Positions 1 to 12,557 of a DNA stretch of 64,000 nucleotides are shown one piece after another; position 1 is the first letter of the stretch, and the number at the start of each line of letters is the position of its first letter. The position numbers and the translations under genes were made by a program. Under the pieces are notes generated by a model. That model did not search any database. It saw only the letters and a list, made by a program, of their open reading frames with translations, and had not been told where the DNA came from. This stretch comes from Reticulitermes lucifugus (lineage: Eukaryota; Arthropoda; Insecta; Blattodea; Rhinotermitidae). The DNA lies in the NCBI GenBank assembly GCA_026260175.1, contig JAKCWW010000887.1:1-64000 (forward strand). The letters run 5' to 3'.

Positions 1-400
1 ATTTCATTTTCAACCGCCCATTCCCCTAATCTATTTAAGTCTGTCTGCAAATTTTCAATGTTACTACTATCGATTATCCTCCTGTATATTATACAATCAT
101 CAGCGAAAAGCCGTATACAGGGCATACACAAAAGAATGGTACGGATTTAATAGTGAACACTATTAAAACCGTTAAAAATGTTTTTCCAAATATCATTAAC
201 ATAAGCGAGGAACAGCAACGGACCTAATACGCTCCCTTGCGGCACCCCCGACGTTACTCTGACTTCATCAGATAGTTGTCCGTCTACTCTAACTCTTTGC
301 GAACGTCCTANNAGAAATTCCTTTATCCATACCACTACCCTCAAGTCCACTCCGGTTTCCGCAATTTTTGTAAGCAGCCTGTCATGTGGGACTATCATTG
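1..400 (-). pseudogene. Non-LTR retrotransposon (LINE) reverse transcriptase fragment
   Basis: Minus-strand translation gives reverse-transcriptase palm motifs in order. A degenerate block A reads VPHDRLLTKIAE, followed by the strand GRSQRVRVDGQLSDEVRVTS, then VPQGSVLGPLLFLAYVND, the hallmark of Jockey/I/CR1-like LINE polymerases. The catalytic box FADD lies in CIRLFADDCIIYRRI (about 126-80), followed by NIENLQTDLNRLGEWAVENE down to base 1. The upstream residues and the FADD segment lie in different frames, separated by a short disrupted stretch around 125-165, so this copy is dead. Two undetermined bases (311-312) fall inside the domain. Homology starts abruptly near 400, and the element continues past the left edge of the window. 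The exact clade cannot be fixed from about 130 residues. Confidence 0.9.
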
Positions 401-419
401 CACTGCTTGACAACCACAA

Positions 420-1125
420 CGTTTCTAATCCTTTGTATACTTTAACTTAAATGTGCAATACTAAGAAATAAATTTGTCGAAGTTGTCATATTTAAACACC
501 ACACATTGGTGTTTTATAGATTATCCTTGAGAATGTCATATAAGCCAAAAATGCAAGGAAAAGTACATGAAAATGAAATATTTTTATTTTGTTTGCTCTA
601 TTTGTGTATTTATTGTGTTACGCTGTATTGAACTGCTTGATATTTGTACACAGTTGACCTACAATACTTATGTCTTTCTTGGTCTTGATAGTGGGAAAGT
701 CTGTATGTCGGAGTGCAATGTGTTCTGTACACATGGACCAGTAACATATTTAAGGCTCTTAATGTTGGACTTGTGGTTTCGTTGTGTGTTGTTATCAAAT
801 TAGTTTAAAAGCGGCATTAAACTGTATGTATATAACGCCCCGGAAATTGTGTTCATTTATGAAGTACACTACTTACAAATTGTAGAGAGCGTGCAGTGTT
901 TCGAAAACTACTCCCTACTTGTTTTGAAAAACACTTGGTTTTAACGTTGTCGAATAAAGGCAGGCTATGCTTAGTATGATTATACTGTGTGGCAGAGGCT
1001 CGAAAATGTCTGTCTTAAATTAACGGTTTCGTGTGTAGGCAACATTTCCATCCTATTTATCAAAAACCAAGATATATACGAGATGCACGGTGAAAACAAT
1101 ATTAAATAAATTCCATCCTATTATT
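420..1125. other. No gene seen
   Basis: AT-rich sequence. The frames at 567-803 (plus) and 610-798 (minus) overlap and look like chance openings with low-complexity hydrophobic composition. The 25 bases at 1081-1105 match 12811-12835 at 22 positions, which hints that both belong to one old interspersed repeat. Confidence 0.6.
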
Positions 1126-1127
1126 TG

Positions 1128-1285
1128 ACCGGAATAGCATAGTCGATACAGCAAGTAGGCGGTTACTTGGGTGGCACAGGAATCGTGGTTTGATTTCCGA
1201 TAGAAGGAAAAAATTTATCTCTTTTTCCAAATTCTCCTGTATGGCTTCGTACCAGAGTGCCTGATAAAATGGTGTAGCTATTTGG
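1128..1285 (+). repeat. tRNA-derived SINE head, degraded
   Basis: A tRNA-like 5' region: an A-box-like stretch near 1133-1150 (GGAATAGCATAGTCGATACA) and a B-box-like GTGGTTTGATTTCCG near 1186-1200. The wording (nAATAGCnnAG...GTGGTTnGAnTTC) parallels the better copies at 37.2 and 62.9 kb. The body after the B box is strongly diverged and the shared 3' end is not visible. Confidence 0.5.
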
Positions 1286-2985
1286 ATTGATCAATATTGC
1301 AATAAAATCATTAGATTAAATAATAGTTACATTGGAAGACCGAAGAAAAGATGGCGCCTATCCAGACGTCCTCGAAAATTATCGCTAGGGTTATTGATTT
1401 ACATGGTTACTAGCCTAAATCCAGTAGCATATTTTTGCAGCAATTCTCAAGTACAGAAACAAGCCCGCCGGAAAATAGTATTTTATTTCGAAAGTATCTT
1501 CATCTTTTTTTCTAACGTTCCGAAATAGCCTTCCATAAATCATAATTGGAAAAATCATTTGCTAATGTTTTTCCTTTTTACAAGGTATGTCTGGAGAAAA
1601 AATTTGTAAATTCTTTGTCGTTTCTAAAGCAATACCTGAAATCTGTTAACTTCATATTGCGTGCGTAAATGATACATTATAATGTACACATGCTGTGTGT
1701 TTGTTTTTAAAATGTGGTAGAGAATTTAGGAATAATATTCACTTTGCCACTTTCTTGTCTAATATCGATGTTGGATGAGTGATTTAAATTTTCTTCTAGA
1801 TGTTTTAGAATTTGAAAACACGATATAAACTTCATAAATGAAACACTTTTACCAACCCGAAATTATCTTTCAAACTATAAAAAGACGGGACGGTACACGA
1901 TATGTCTCATAGGACACAGCAACATTACTAAGGCACTAGAAGCTCTTCCGCCTCTGTAGAGAAATTTAAGTTGGGTTTCACGAATGATAAGCACTCACGC
2001 TATATTGTTGAGCTACAGCCAGTGAACGCAAAGCACATTCCTATTGTAGGGAGAAAATTACAAGATGGGTTTTTTAGGTTAATCTCATGACTGAATAATG
2101 ACAAGAAAACCCATATCTTGTCGAGACAGATTTTATGCCTTGGGGATGATTTCGAAAGAAAATTTTATACATAAAGAGATTAAAATTTTTATGTGTAACA
2201 GATGACACTATTGAAGTAAAAAATATGTCTCAGTACAATTAAATATCCGTATTATGTGTTAATTGCGGGTTGATATGATGTCAAATTTTCAGCTCAGTTA
2301 AGCACATAGGATACGTTTGTCTACTCCGTTCAACCACAGTGACATGTTAGTGTGTGTTTTGTTGATTTATACATGACTTTTTTACGTTTTCACAGACTTC
2401 ACGTGACTTCCTTTTCTCCGATGCGGACGTCATTTGTTATTCCAATGAGTTTGATTGCAGACCAGAGTTAGAAATAAAGGCGTTTTTAAAAAGAAACGAA
2501 AAAAAAAGATCCTGCAAAACCAAGGTCTAATGCGATTGATCTGAAAAGGTAAGAGCTTTTGGAGCGTAGGGTTGAAAATTTGCATATTCATGTATTCTCG
2601 TGCCTGATTAGCTCATCCCCTGAGGTGACTCCCACTTGCCTGTCAAGAAAATGTGGCGTTACCCATTCTTAGACCGCTCGCACACTGACTAATGAGGAAC
2701 ACCCACAGTCGAAGTTTCGGCGAGGTTTGTCCTCAATGGACTTCACTTAAATGAAAAAGAGTTCCGTGTTTGCCTGTAATACAGCCATCGCCCGATACAA
2801 TTCAACATGTTTTACGCGCAAAAGGATTTCAGATCAGAATGTCCTGTGATAAAATGTGGGTGTCTGCTCTCTTTATACGCTTAAACGAAAGTCGCAATTG
2901 GGTGCTTATTCCGCTTTATACTGAAGAAGTTTCTGGTTTCTATCTCCATTTCGAAGTACAAAATCCTATCTTTACATTTGTGTAA
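1286..2985. other. No gene seen
   Basis: Diverged AT-rich sequence with stops in all frames. The plus frame at 2770-2985 lacks recognisable motifs. The slightly GC-richer stretch 2610-2700 resembles the middle of a SINE (CCCTGAGGTGACTCCCAC) but is too short to name. Confidence 0.5.
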
Positions 2986-3004
2986 TTCTCACCAGTCATT
3001 TGGT

Positions 3005-3200
3005 CGTGCACGTCTCAGGCCGTTAGTGGCCAGATTATCATCGCGGAGACGCAGGTTCAGTACCAGGCCAGTCTATGTGAGATTTGCGGTGGACAAAGTG
3101 GCACTGAGACACGTTTCTCTCCGAGTACTTCGGTTTTCCCCTGTCATTGTCATTCCACCACTGATCCAATCACATCCACTCACGTATCACCAACACTAAA
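3005..3200 (+). repeat. SINE-like interspersed repeat fragment
   Basis: GC-richer island with a B-box-like GCAGGTTCAGTACCAGG (about 3050-3066), then 'GTGAGATTTGCGGTGGACAA' (3077-3096) and a CT-rich tail (TTCTCCGAGTACTTCGG, CCACTGATCCAATCACATCC). The order, a B box followed by 'GTGGGATTTGTGGTGGACAA'-like sequence and then '-TTCTCCGGGTACTCCGGTTT-', is one I know from a repeat widespread in arthropod genomes. The family is not named here. The plus frame at 2978-3199 is a by-product of its composition. Confidence 0.55.
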
Positions 3201-3229
3201 TGACCTCAGCGATTGAGAACGCCTTTAAA

Positions 3230-6200
3230 TAACTCACATTCCTGAGTCATTTTACTCAAATGACAGGTAGTACATTAAAATATAGGAGGCCACAACAGAT
3301 GCATTCAACATGTTTTCACACTTTAGGTTATCGTTTAAGAAGTTTCAAAATAATAAGAAAACCTCAAGATTTAACAACGATGAAATTAATGTAGTTAGGT
3401 GAATATTGTAACGCTTTTATGGAACTATAATTGATGTACATGTCAACATTTAAATTATTATAACAATTAGCACTTTTTATCATTACCATATTACTCTAAA
3501 TGAATGCCTATTTTCAAATGAGAGCTTATTTATATTTGTCCTGAGGAATTTTAAAGGTACGCACAACCATCACCATCCCGCCACCCCCCCCCACCTTTCA
3601 ATTTCCTTGAAAGAAAACACATGACTGTGACAAATTACTGTGGTATCTAGGCATATAATCTCTTTCATTCGAGAGGAAAAATTAAGATAAAATGCATCTC
3701 CGACTGAAACAGAACAACAGTGCCTAAGTTTCAGTTGGCTTAACTTTATTGACCGTAGAAGTGATACAACTTTCAATACGTTTTTATTAATAATACTTTC
3801 TGATTTGATGTGCCTTCTTAAGCATGGACGGTCATTGTAATCCATCTAGAACGTGAACCTTTACATGTGGCTTATAGTCTCTATCTTATGTCTGGTTGCT
3901 GCGCAACTATAAGCGGATGTTTATGCCTCATATTTCTATGTTCACCGTTACTTCCTACGACAATAGTTTAATGCGTAAATTGAACACTATGCGGCGCCAA
4001 GGACGGAAATAACAGAAACTATAGGCTAAGATACATATTTTATTTTATGTAACACTCTAGTTTAAGAAGTACTTCGTTGGTTCGTTTGTATTTTTAAGTC
4101 AATTACTTTTCCTTTTTCAAGTTTTATTTTTTGTTTAACATGCATGTAAACTCAGTCACATGACGTCCCAACTCACATTTCTTGAGCACTGGTTCTAGTA
4201 AAGCTAAACTAATATCCGAATTTCATGGTTTTGGCAGTACGAAATGAACGCAGTGGAGTCCAGCGCATACATGAATTGCTGCCTCTACTTATGCAGTAAC
4301 ATACCCGTTGAGACTGCAAGTCTGTATTTTTACACAGTTTCTACATCATGGTCTGAGACAGAAAAATCATTGGAGCTGCATAAAGAGGATCAAAATAAAT
4401 AAGGGCCATAGACGAAGGATATAGCAATAACAGTATTTTTTTGCAACATGTCAAACTGTTTCCTGGAGGAACTGGGGAAACTCTTCAAAGAACTCAGAGT
4501 GACTGTCTTTTAACCTAGATTGGGAGATTTTATACTTCCCAAACCAAGAAATTGCGATAATTTGGCATGTAAAACAAAGACATACAAATATAGGCCTATG
4601 TGTAAGCATAGGCATGCCTGCAGAAATAGAATGTAACATCATTTAATAAAATTCATTGGCAAATGTGCTTCTTGTCGATATGATTATACTCGACGCTGCC
4701 GTACATTAATACGCCCATGGCAAGTAGCGAAATATATTTCTGGAAGCTTATGTATGTATATATACATACACATACACACACATATACGTTTAAACAAACA
4801 AGAAACTTACATGCATAAACACCTATGTATATTACTTTTCTTCTCGTTTCATTTCTTCCGCCTAGTTGTATTCTAGTCCTACCGTCCTTTCTATCTCTGT
4901 GCATACCTTATCCTGAGTTTTCCTGTGCGACTTATCTCCTATCCTGAAAATGAAGGCACGATATTTCCTTGAGACATCTATAAGTTTCTACCAGAATATA
5001 CCATGTCACATTCGAAAACGCAATTATCTTCTTTAAACTTCTTGTATATGAAATCGACAGAATTTTTAATATTTCAACTGTTTCGTTGAGTATTCAGCAG
5101 AAAAGTTACTGTATTAAAAGAAAGATCTGTTATTCCATTCTTCTAGGAATATGTCCGACTTTAATTGTACAGGGACATGATTCAAAAATGTTTATGCTGC
5201 AATGTGATATAAATATGCACAAGTCATTCAAATATTCTGTTATGGCATACAACGTGAAGCGAAGCTTCAAGAATCCGTGGCTGTATTTGTGCACCGCAGA
5301 TTCAGAAAGTATTCTATCATCCACATACGTCCCGCGTGGGGCATTTGTTTCACAAAACAGTATATATTTCCCATAAAGTTCCTGCGATTTATAGAACATG
5401 CAACAGCAATTACAAAGTGGCAGAGTTTTTTTAGATTTACAATATGGCGGATGACTCTTCGCATCCTTGTGGAGTCTATTACAATATTATTCTAGGTACG
5501 TAGGTAAGCCCTCGAGATGGCCGAAAGGATCTTCATAAACTTTAATATTGGAGACCTTTAAAGAAAATTGTTGATCCACTAATATTTGTTAAATTTAGAA
5601 AAACATTAAGGATACTTCAGTTGATGATCTGTTTGTATTTCTGCTGGTACCTCCAACTTATATATATCCTTAGCCGTCAGCTCATGCGAGAAAGAATAAG
5701 GTCTTTTACGTACCTTCTGTTTTAAGTATCCGAACTTTCAGAGTTTCGCTTGAAATCATCAAACATTTGCGGTCACGAATAGAAAATGTAGCAGTAATGT
5801 TAGTGTATGCGCCAGAAATGTGACGATATGCATACATTTCTAAATTTGCTCTTGTTACAATTGTATCTGGAAGGTGGACAGAGCAGCTTTGCGGTGTGTG
5901 TTTCTGCTTCTATTACATTGGAATATTATTTACAGCAGGAAATTAACTATTATGGTCGGAGAAAGGGGTGGAATGATGAAAGGAAAGAGAAATATATATG
6001 AGGGTGGCAGTGTTATAGACCAACGCTAATTATTATACAAACAGAGAAGGAAATCCTTTAAAACTGGCGACGGGTATGATGGTGGATGATACGGAATCTG
6101 ATACATTAATGAGCTTATAAAATGAAAATAGTAGTTGATCCCCCTCAGCATCAAACTGGATTGAATATGCATTCAAATCAACCCGGAGACAAGAGAAGGT

Positions 6201-9050
6201 GATGAAAAAAGGGTTGTGACACGTCTCCCCAAATCCTTGCCCAAGAATTGTGACTGAATTTGGGCTGAGTGAGACAGAGCAGGAGGTGTCTCTGTTCTTA
6301 TTAAGGCAACTCCACGCTTTCCACAACTAAAAGAGGCAAGACATAGAATTAATTAAGTTAGAGAAGAGACTATACAGGGTGAAGATAATGGGATGTTCGC
6401 ACACTGAGACATGAATAAACGAGGCACAACTGCTACAGGATAACCCAAATTAGATACTTCTGTAATATAAGAGTGAGTTCAGATTTTTTAGGTGCCTTTT
6501 AATATGAAAGAGAAGAGTAGTGACTGAGTTTAAGTATTTATTTTGATTCGTTTTAATGGTCATCCTGCTTGGGGGTTCTTACAGCGTGTAGAAGTGAGAC
6601 GCGTTGAATGGAACGTACTGAATCCTTCTGCAGTGTCAAAGTGTATAAGGACAGAAAGCATTCATGTTATTCCGTCACTGGTCCAGGAAAATATGAAAGG
6701 TTCATTGGGTATTATGACACCAATTTCTTGCTCTCTTCGATCCTGAAGATATAGGCAGCAATTTACTTCAAACCTATGGCAACAAACCGCAGTGGCACAA
6801 GCTGCAAACCCAAAGCAACTGTGATATTAGTGCACCATACCAATATATGGGATTATCTCACAAATAAATAAATGTATGGTTCCAAATTTATGTAGCTTAT
6901 TCGTTCCAAATGCTAAAATTGTGTAAGGCCTTTTTCACTGTCCGGCCCTTTGAACGGCAGCTTCACCGGTAAGAAGTTTTGCACGGCGTGGCTGATATTA
7001 TAAATACCACGTTCACAGATAAACGGCTGATAATTCGAATAGTATCATGCACCAGTCAAATCTTCAGCCAATCTTGACAATTTTTGTTGAACTTTGTACG
7101 AATATAATATTGACATAAACCTCCAAATTTAAGTTATAGACTTCAGGCATGTGCAATACCAACAACGACATCACGCGAACATACTTCGTATGTGGAGGGA
7201 ACGATGGTTCCTAAAGGGTTTTGAAAGAGCATGTTGCAATTTAACTCTGAAGAAAGTGAACTCTGGTTGAGGCAGTCTTTTGTAAATGAAGAACCACACG
7301 TTTGCTGTAAGAACTAATGAATCACTGGAACTTGCTGTGAAGTTTTTCAATAAGATATATCATAATGTTATCTGATAAGCATATATGCATGTCGTTCATA
7401 CACCAGCCGTTGCAAATGCAATGGTGGTGATAATGTCTGGAGTTGTAACTGAGAAATGCATTATAGTGACTATCTGAAGTCATGTTGGTAGAAACTTTGT
7501 ATCCTAAATAAATTGATGGCTAAATTTTAACTCCTAATTCATATTTGTTACTAGCATCTTTATGAAGCCGAAAACACTTTATGGTAAAGTACAATATCCA
7601 TAACTCGTAAAAATATTAACCCTGGCAAATGTTTGGTTAAACCGGCAAGAGAAGACAAATAATATTAAGGAAGGGAATTTTGAGAGCACAGACTTTTGAC
7701 ATGAACACTACATTATTTTTGTAAATTACATTTTCATTTAAGGGAATTACAAAACAATGATAAAATTAGCGACACAGAAAGCTGTGTTAATGAGATGAGA
7801 TTTTGTAATAGGATTATGTTGCGTTCAGTCTGTCTCGACATTCAAAACGAATTTAATATGACAGTGATAACCCCAGAGAGTGTAAGACATGATTACGCCT
7901 TTCTGCCAGTTAGGAAGATACAATTTATATCAGAGCCAACGTAGCTGTAAAGCGTATTTCCTGAACGTCGAGAAAGAAATATGCTGGCCACGTCATTATA
8001 AAATACGTGACATAATATTATCAAATCTTACAGCACACTTCTAAAATTTCTAGAGTTTATAATTTTAATAAATATAAATATTTTATTGAAATCTATGTTT
8101 AAGTATTAGAGTACAAAGGGGCACAAATGTGTAATTAACTTAAAGCTGGTGTCATTTAAGAGTTTTTTATTCAGATGATTTGGTGCACATGTTACTGAGG
8201 GACGTGTAAAAAAGTAAAGCTATTCCATTACAGGCCTGTACAAAAGTGTATGAAGTTTCAACATGTATCAAACAGACACTATAAAAACCATCCACTTCTG
8301 GGAAAACCGTAAATAAAACAAGATAAAATGGACAGTGTGCAAATAAACGTTGCTATGAAACTGAATTTTTAATCTTAATTAAAACAGAAGTTGCAAAGAA
8401 AAATATGAGCTTTCTAACTTCATCAATTCCATGTTATTATGTAGGGAGCTAAAAGAAACTCAGTACAAGGAAAATCAGTTGGACGGGAAAATAACATTCT
8501 ATATAACGTAGATTTGACTCAGACAATTCAATGCTGTTTTTAAAATGCTTCGTTGTGTATATTTAAGGTGGAATCTAATTACTTTGAATCGCCATTCTAA
8601 AAATCACGAGGTAAAGAGAGATGAAGGGAAACTGATGTTTTAGAAGTGACGTAAGGAAGAGGTAAGGACGCATACAAAGTGTTTTCAATGGAGAAATATG
8701 GGAATCATCACTTTTGTCTTTTATTTCGCCAATATTTCCTTGCAAAACACTCCTGCTTAAATAGTAACTGAAAGGCCATTTCTCGAAGTTTTCATGATAT
8801 TTTATTAATACATTTTTGGATTAATTTTATAATAAAACTCTCAGTGTGATTCATAGAAAGGAGGAAACCTATCCACTTACTCGTAACACATACCCATATA
8901 GCTTTATAATTTTTGTGTATTTCCTTTCTTCATTTTGATTTGATTGCCTAGGGCCCATAAATAAAAGTAACACAACAATGAAACATGTATATTTATTATA
9001 CCAGTAACTTAATAACACATGCAGACGCGCTGCCTTAAATAACTTTACAT
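3230..9050. other. Long AT-rich stretch without recognisable genes
   Basis: No frame with recognisable domains. Small items are a C-run at 3583-3592 and TA/CA dinucleotide-rich sequence at 4745-4790, which gives the VCVCVCIY-type minus-frame translation. Frames of 90-97 codons at 3570-3845, 5086-5376 and 6033-6326 overlap open frames on the other strand or lack protein-like features. I judge them chance openings. Confidence 0.55.
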
Positions 9051-9054
9051 ATGT

Positions 9055-9449
9055 TGTCCGATACAACCCCAAAATGTTTGTCCGATACTAGCCGAAAGAC
9101 ATCGTGACTAACATGTAACCGTCGTGCGTATTGTGTAAAGATTCCAGAATTGTCATTTTAAGAGTTTAAACTTAAGTCCTTGATGTATAAGTAGGCAGTA
9201 AGAAATAATAAATATACTCACTAAAATCCATGCAGTCGCTTGCCGAAAATAAGTTACGGAGTTCAAGATAGACCCAAAACTCACAAAAGTATGTGTAACG
9301 GCCAACCGTTACAACGCAGCAATTTCAAATGAGTGACGCTTTCAACGGTAGGAAACAGCAAATTATTAACTCCCGTTAAGTGCTTCCCTCTACTGTAGAT
9401 CGCGAGAAATTTGCACTGTCCGATACCACCCGCTGTCCGGTACTACCCG
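9055..9449 (+). repeat. Segment bounded by paired copies of a 16-bp motif
   Basis: Four copies of a motif close to TGTCCGATACTACCCG: 9055-9070, 9079-9094, 9417-9432 and 9434-9449. They occur as two close pairs about 350 bp apart, all in the same orientation. The DNA between shows no coding potential. A related string (TGTCTGGTACTACC) occurs inside the repeat copy at 34.68 kb. This looks like the remains of a repeat with duplicated short subunits at each end; I cannot name it. Confidence 0.4.
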
Positions 9450-10102
9450 ACTCTCCCCTATATACATCTCATATTTCAGTTATCATTAAATTATTATACC
9501 TTAGAAAGAAAACTGTGCATCGACATTCAAAATTAATGTTTCATATAACATGGAACCCTAGAAACAATCTGGATATACAAGCGATATTGCTTAGGGGTTC
9601 ATGTCAATAGCACCTTATTCCAGTAAAGATACGTTGATGTCTGCAGAATATGTTCCGAATGATACAGAATTTAAAATGATTAAGTAGCTTTTTAGGCTCA
9701 GCGGAAATCTTAGTTCAGTCTAACACTATAAAACTATTTCTACTTAAATACCGTGTGCCTATGTGACAAGATTTATCGGCAACTTATTATTAGATTTGTT
9801 TGTTAAGATAATTCTCCTACTAAATCCCGATGTGATGTTTCCTTTTCGATAAATATTTTATCCTTCTTAATTTTCGTATGTAATTTTAACCTACTCAAAA
9901 TCTTTGCGTTTGGAGCCACTTGAACACAGTGCTTTGGAGGCTTCCATTTCTGAAAAATAGACATTATTCCTAACTTCTTGGCTCAGTTACATTATCTGAA
10001 TTATGTGAGAATATAATGTGTTAAATATATAGTTATTTAGATTCAGATTTCCCTTACATCGAAATATTATGCTTAGTAGAACACTAGATCAAGCTTCGAT
10101 CC
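9450..10102. other. No gene seen
   Basis: AT-rich sequence. The plus frame at 9380-9610 includes the motif pair at 9417-9449 and has no domain signature. Confidence 0.5.
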
Positions 10103-10437
10103 AAAGGGACATATCGTCGTACAGTAAAAACTCCTTATAAATGTACATCTATTAAGATGTAGTAAGATGAAAGGGACATATCGTCGTACAGTAAAAACTC
10201 CTTATAACTGTACATCTATTAAGATGCAGTATGATGAAAGGGACATATCGTCGTACAGTAAAAACTCCTTATAACTGGACATATATTAAGATGTAGTAAG
10301 ATGAAAGGGACATATCGTCGTACAGTAAAAACTCCTTATAACTGTACATCTATTAAGATGCAGTATGATGAAAGGGACATATCGTCGTACAGTAAAAACT
10401 CCTTATAACTGGACATATATTAAGATGTAGTATGATG
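10103..10437 (+). repeat. 67-bp minisatellite, five units with dimeric substructure
   Basis: Five head-to-tail units start at 10103, 10170, 10237, 10304 and 10371, each exactly 67 bp and beginning AAAGGGACATATCGTCGTAC. Units 2 and 4 are identical in the variable part (CTGTACATCTATTAAGATGC). Units 3 and 5 share a different version (CTGGACATATATTAAGATGT). The repeat is therefore alternating, with an effective 134-bp dimer. The high identity points to recent amplification. Confidence 0.95.
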
Positions 10438-10440
10438 AAA

Positions 10441-12110
10441 AATCTTCTACGTTCCAGAAAGTTTCAAGTAACTGTTACTTAAGACAACATGCAATAAATG
10501 AAATTGTTTAAAACAGAAACGCGAGACAATGAAAACCTTAACAAAAAATTATTTGCCTTCAGATTATGCTGGAAAACGTGTTTCAATTGGAAGTTTTGCG
10601 TGAATTGCAAAGGGAGGGAATTCCGATCATTGGGTAATTCCTGTCACTGCTACTTCTTGGAAATGGATGGAATTAGAAAAACTTTATTTGTGCAGGCCCA
10701 TAGTGGCAAAATTTCTAAAGACATCCTTACAGAGAGATGACAAATTAGCATCAAGTGGATTAGCTTGTTGGAAGTTTTTCTTTCACCATTTCTACTGAAA
10801 AATCAGAACCAGTTGTCACAGAGCAAGTAATGCTCTTCATCTCTGAATTATATGGACATTTTGAGGAGACAAATGCATGATATTTGTTAGGCCTACCCCA
10901 CCAGTTTCAAACGTAACATCTGAATGTAAAAGATGTGGCCTCCTTTAGTTCTTACTATAGGGATCTCCTGTAATTCCGGTCACATGTTGGCAGATTAATT
11001 GTGATAATTTGTGTGAAGACAATGAGCTAGGCATTTTGTACACGAATATTCGCATTTTGTATGTTTACAAAGGACTAGAAAGTGAACTATGGTACAAGTA
11101 TACTTTATGTTATGATTGGACCCATCTTGAATGCAGTAGTGCAATTTTGCTAAAATTATGTTTGTGACCTTTCTTGTTAAAAACATCATTTGAAAATTCC
11201 ATAGCATCTTACAACTGTGATTGTTATTGTGTCAATTTCACTGATAACACGTTACCAATGGTTTTCAATATGTGAATGAAATTATTCACAGTCAGAGTAA
11301 TTCCGACCAAAAGTAGAAAACGTTTGAGGCTCTGTTTTTACTATATATCTTTATACTTTTTAATTTTTAACACTTGGCTTTGTGAAGAACTGTTTTCGTA
11401 ATGAGTTCAGGTTTTTTCCCTTACCGCAGTTTCATACTTCATCCTGTAGAGTCATCGCCTTTTATGTGATCTGTATTCCTCCATTTTAACCTACACATCT
11501 CGCTCTTATGTTGTCACTTAGACGCTGATGAGTGAATTCTAAGAAAATTTGCACTGCCTATACTCATTCCTTCGTATGTCATTGTGAATTACAAACGAAA
11601 ATTAGACAAAACTGCAGTCTTATATATGACTTATATTCTGTAGAAGGAGAAATGTGATAATCGGAAACAATGGTGATGTCACGTCCCAGTGGACCACAGT
11701 TTCAATACCGCATTTCCCGCCACGAGGACCACAAGCCTCATGAATCGTCAGGTAGCAGCCTGAGATCTCGCTGCCCTCCTAGGGAACCAGCCACTTCTGT
11801 TACATCTGGAGAGAAATGTTGATTTATTATCAGTACTGTCTCTAACGGAAAATATTTTCGGTCAGCCGGAAATCAGGTGTAATGCTCATATGTTTTCTGT
11901 CATTTGTGCTTTCATATTCACATATTATTATTATTATTATTTTATATCGTTTTAATAGTTTTTAATCCTCTCTGTATCTCAGACTACATAGCGTCCACGT
12001 TTATAATGTTAGTGGGTAATGATTTGTACGGAATGTAGAACGGATCATGATGCAATTGTGTTATCCAGACATTAGTTTTTGGTCTTTATATGAGAGGTCC
12101 CCACTTGTGT
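10441..12110. other. No gene seen
   Basis: The plus frame at 10498-10740 (80 codons, KTETRDNENLNKKLFAFRLC...) is the most protein-like string here but matches no family I know and lacks splice or start context. A short ATT run sits at 11927-11942. The GC-richer piece 11680-11820 is unidentified. Confidence 0.5.
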
Positions 12111-12171
12111 TTCAGATCACAAATGTATATTTATTCAATGTCCGTCACAGAACGAAGGTTAAAATTATTTT

Positions 12172-12226
12172 GCAGGCGACTAGTTTCGCCTCTCGTTTCA
12201 AAGCATCATCAGACATTATCCAAGAA
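12172..12226 (-). ncRNA. Hammerhead-ribozyme-like motif, left-arm copy
   Basis: Mirror copy of the right-arm motif. On the minus strand the core CTGATGA is at 12212-12206. Stem II is GCTTT/GAGGC with two G-U wobbles. The string GAAACTAGTC lies at 12187-12178, identical to the right arm. Stem I is weaker than on the right (TTG/CAA plus GT/GC). It shows that both arms of the foldback once carried the same motif in opposite orientation. Confidence 0.45.
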
Positions 12227-12503
12227 CAGAGGTACAGAAACTTTGCAACTGCAAATTTTCAAATGGAAATCTCCCCTTTACTTTAAAATACATTAAAAAT
12301 ATACATAAATATATAGAGAAGTGTCAGATACAAGAAACATTTATACATATATATGAAGAAATTTTTTATATGGACATATGTGTATAAGCTTCTTGTATCT
12401 GACACCCCTTTATATACTTATGTACATTTTTAATGTATTTTAATATAAAGAGGAGACCTCCATCTTAAAAACTGCAGGTGTAAAGTTCTCTGTATCTTTG
12501 TTC

Positions 12504-12557
12504 TTGGATATGGTCTGATGATGGCTCGATGCCAGAGCCGAAACTAGTCGCCTCCAA
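12504..12557 (+). ncRNA. Hammerhead-ribozyme-like motif (type I, minimal stem III)
   Basis: Conserved core CTGATGA at 12515-12521. Stem II is GGCTC 12523-12527 paired with GAGCC 12535-12539 over a 7-base loop, with one extra T (12522) between the core and stem II. The second core strand is GAAA at 12540-12543. Stem III is minimal (AC..GT, 12543-12548, 2-base loop), followed by cleavage-site C 12549. Stem I is TTGG 12504-12507 with CCAA 12554-12557 and GGT 12512-12514 with GCC 12550-12552, separated by an internal loop (ATAT opposite T). An internal loop in stem I facing loop II is typical of natural hammerheads. The very short stem III fits variants from Penelope-like elements reported to cleave as dimers. 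Activity is not shown by sequence alone. Confidence 0.6.

Noticed and set aside
5738-5765. Minus-strand TTGATGA...GAAAC string
   Set aside because: First core base is wrong and the enclosed segment is too short and not self-complementary.
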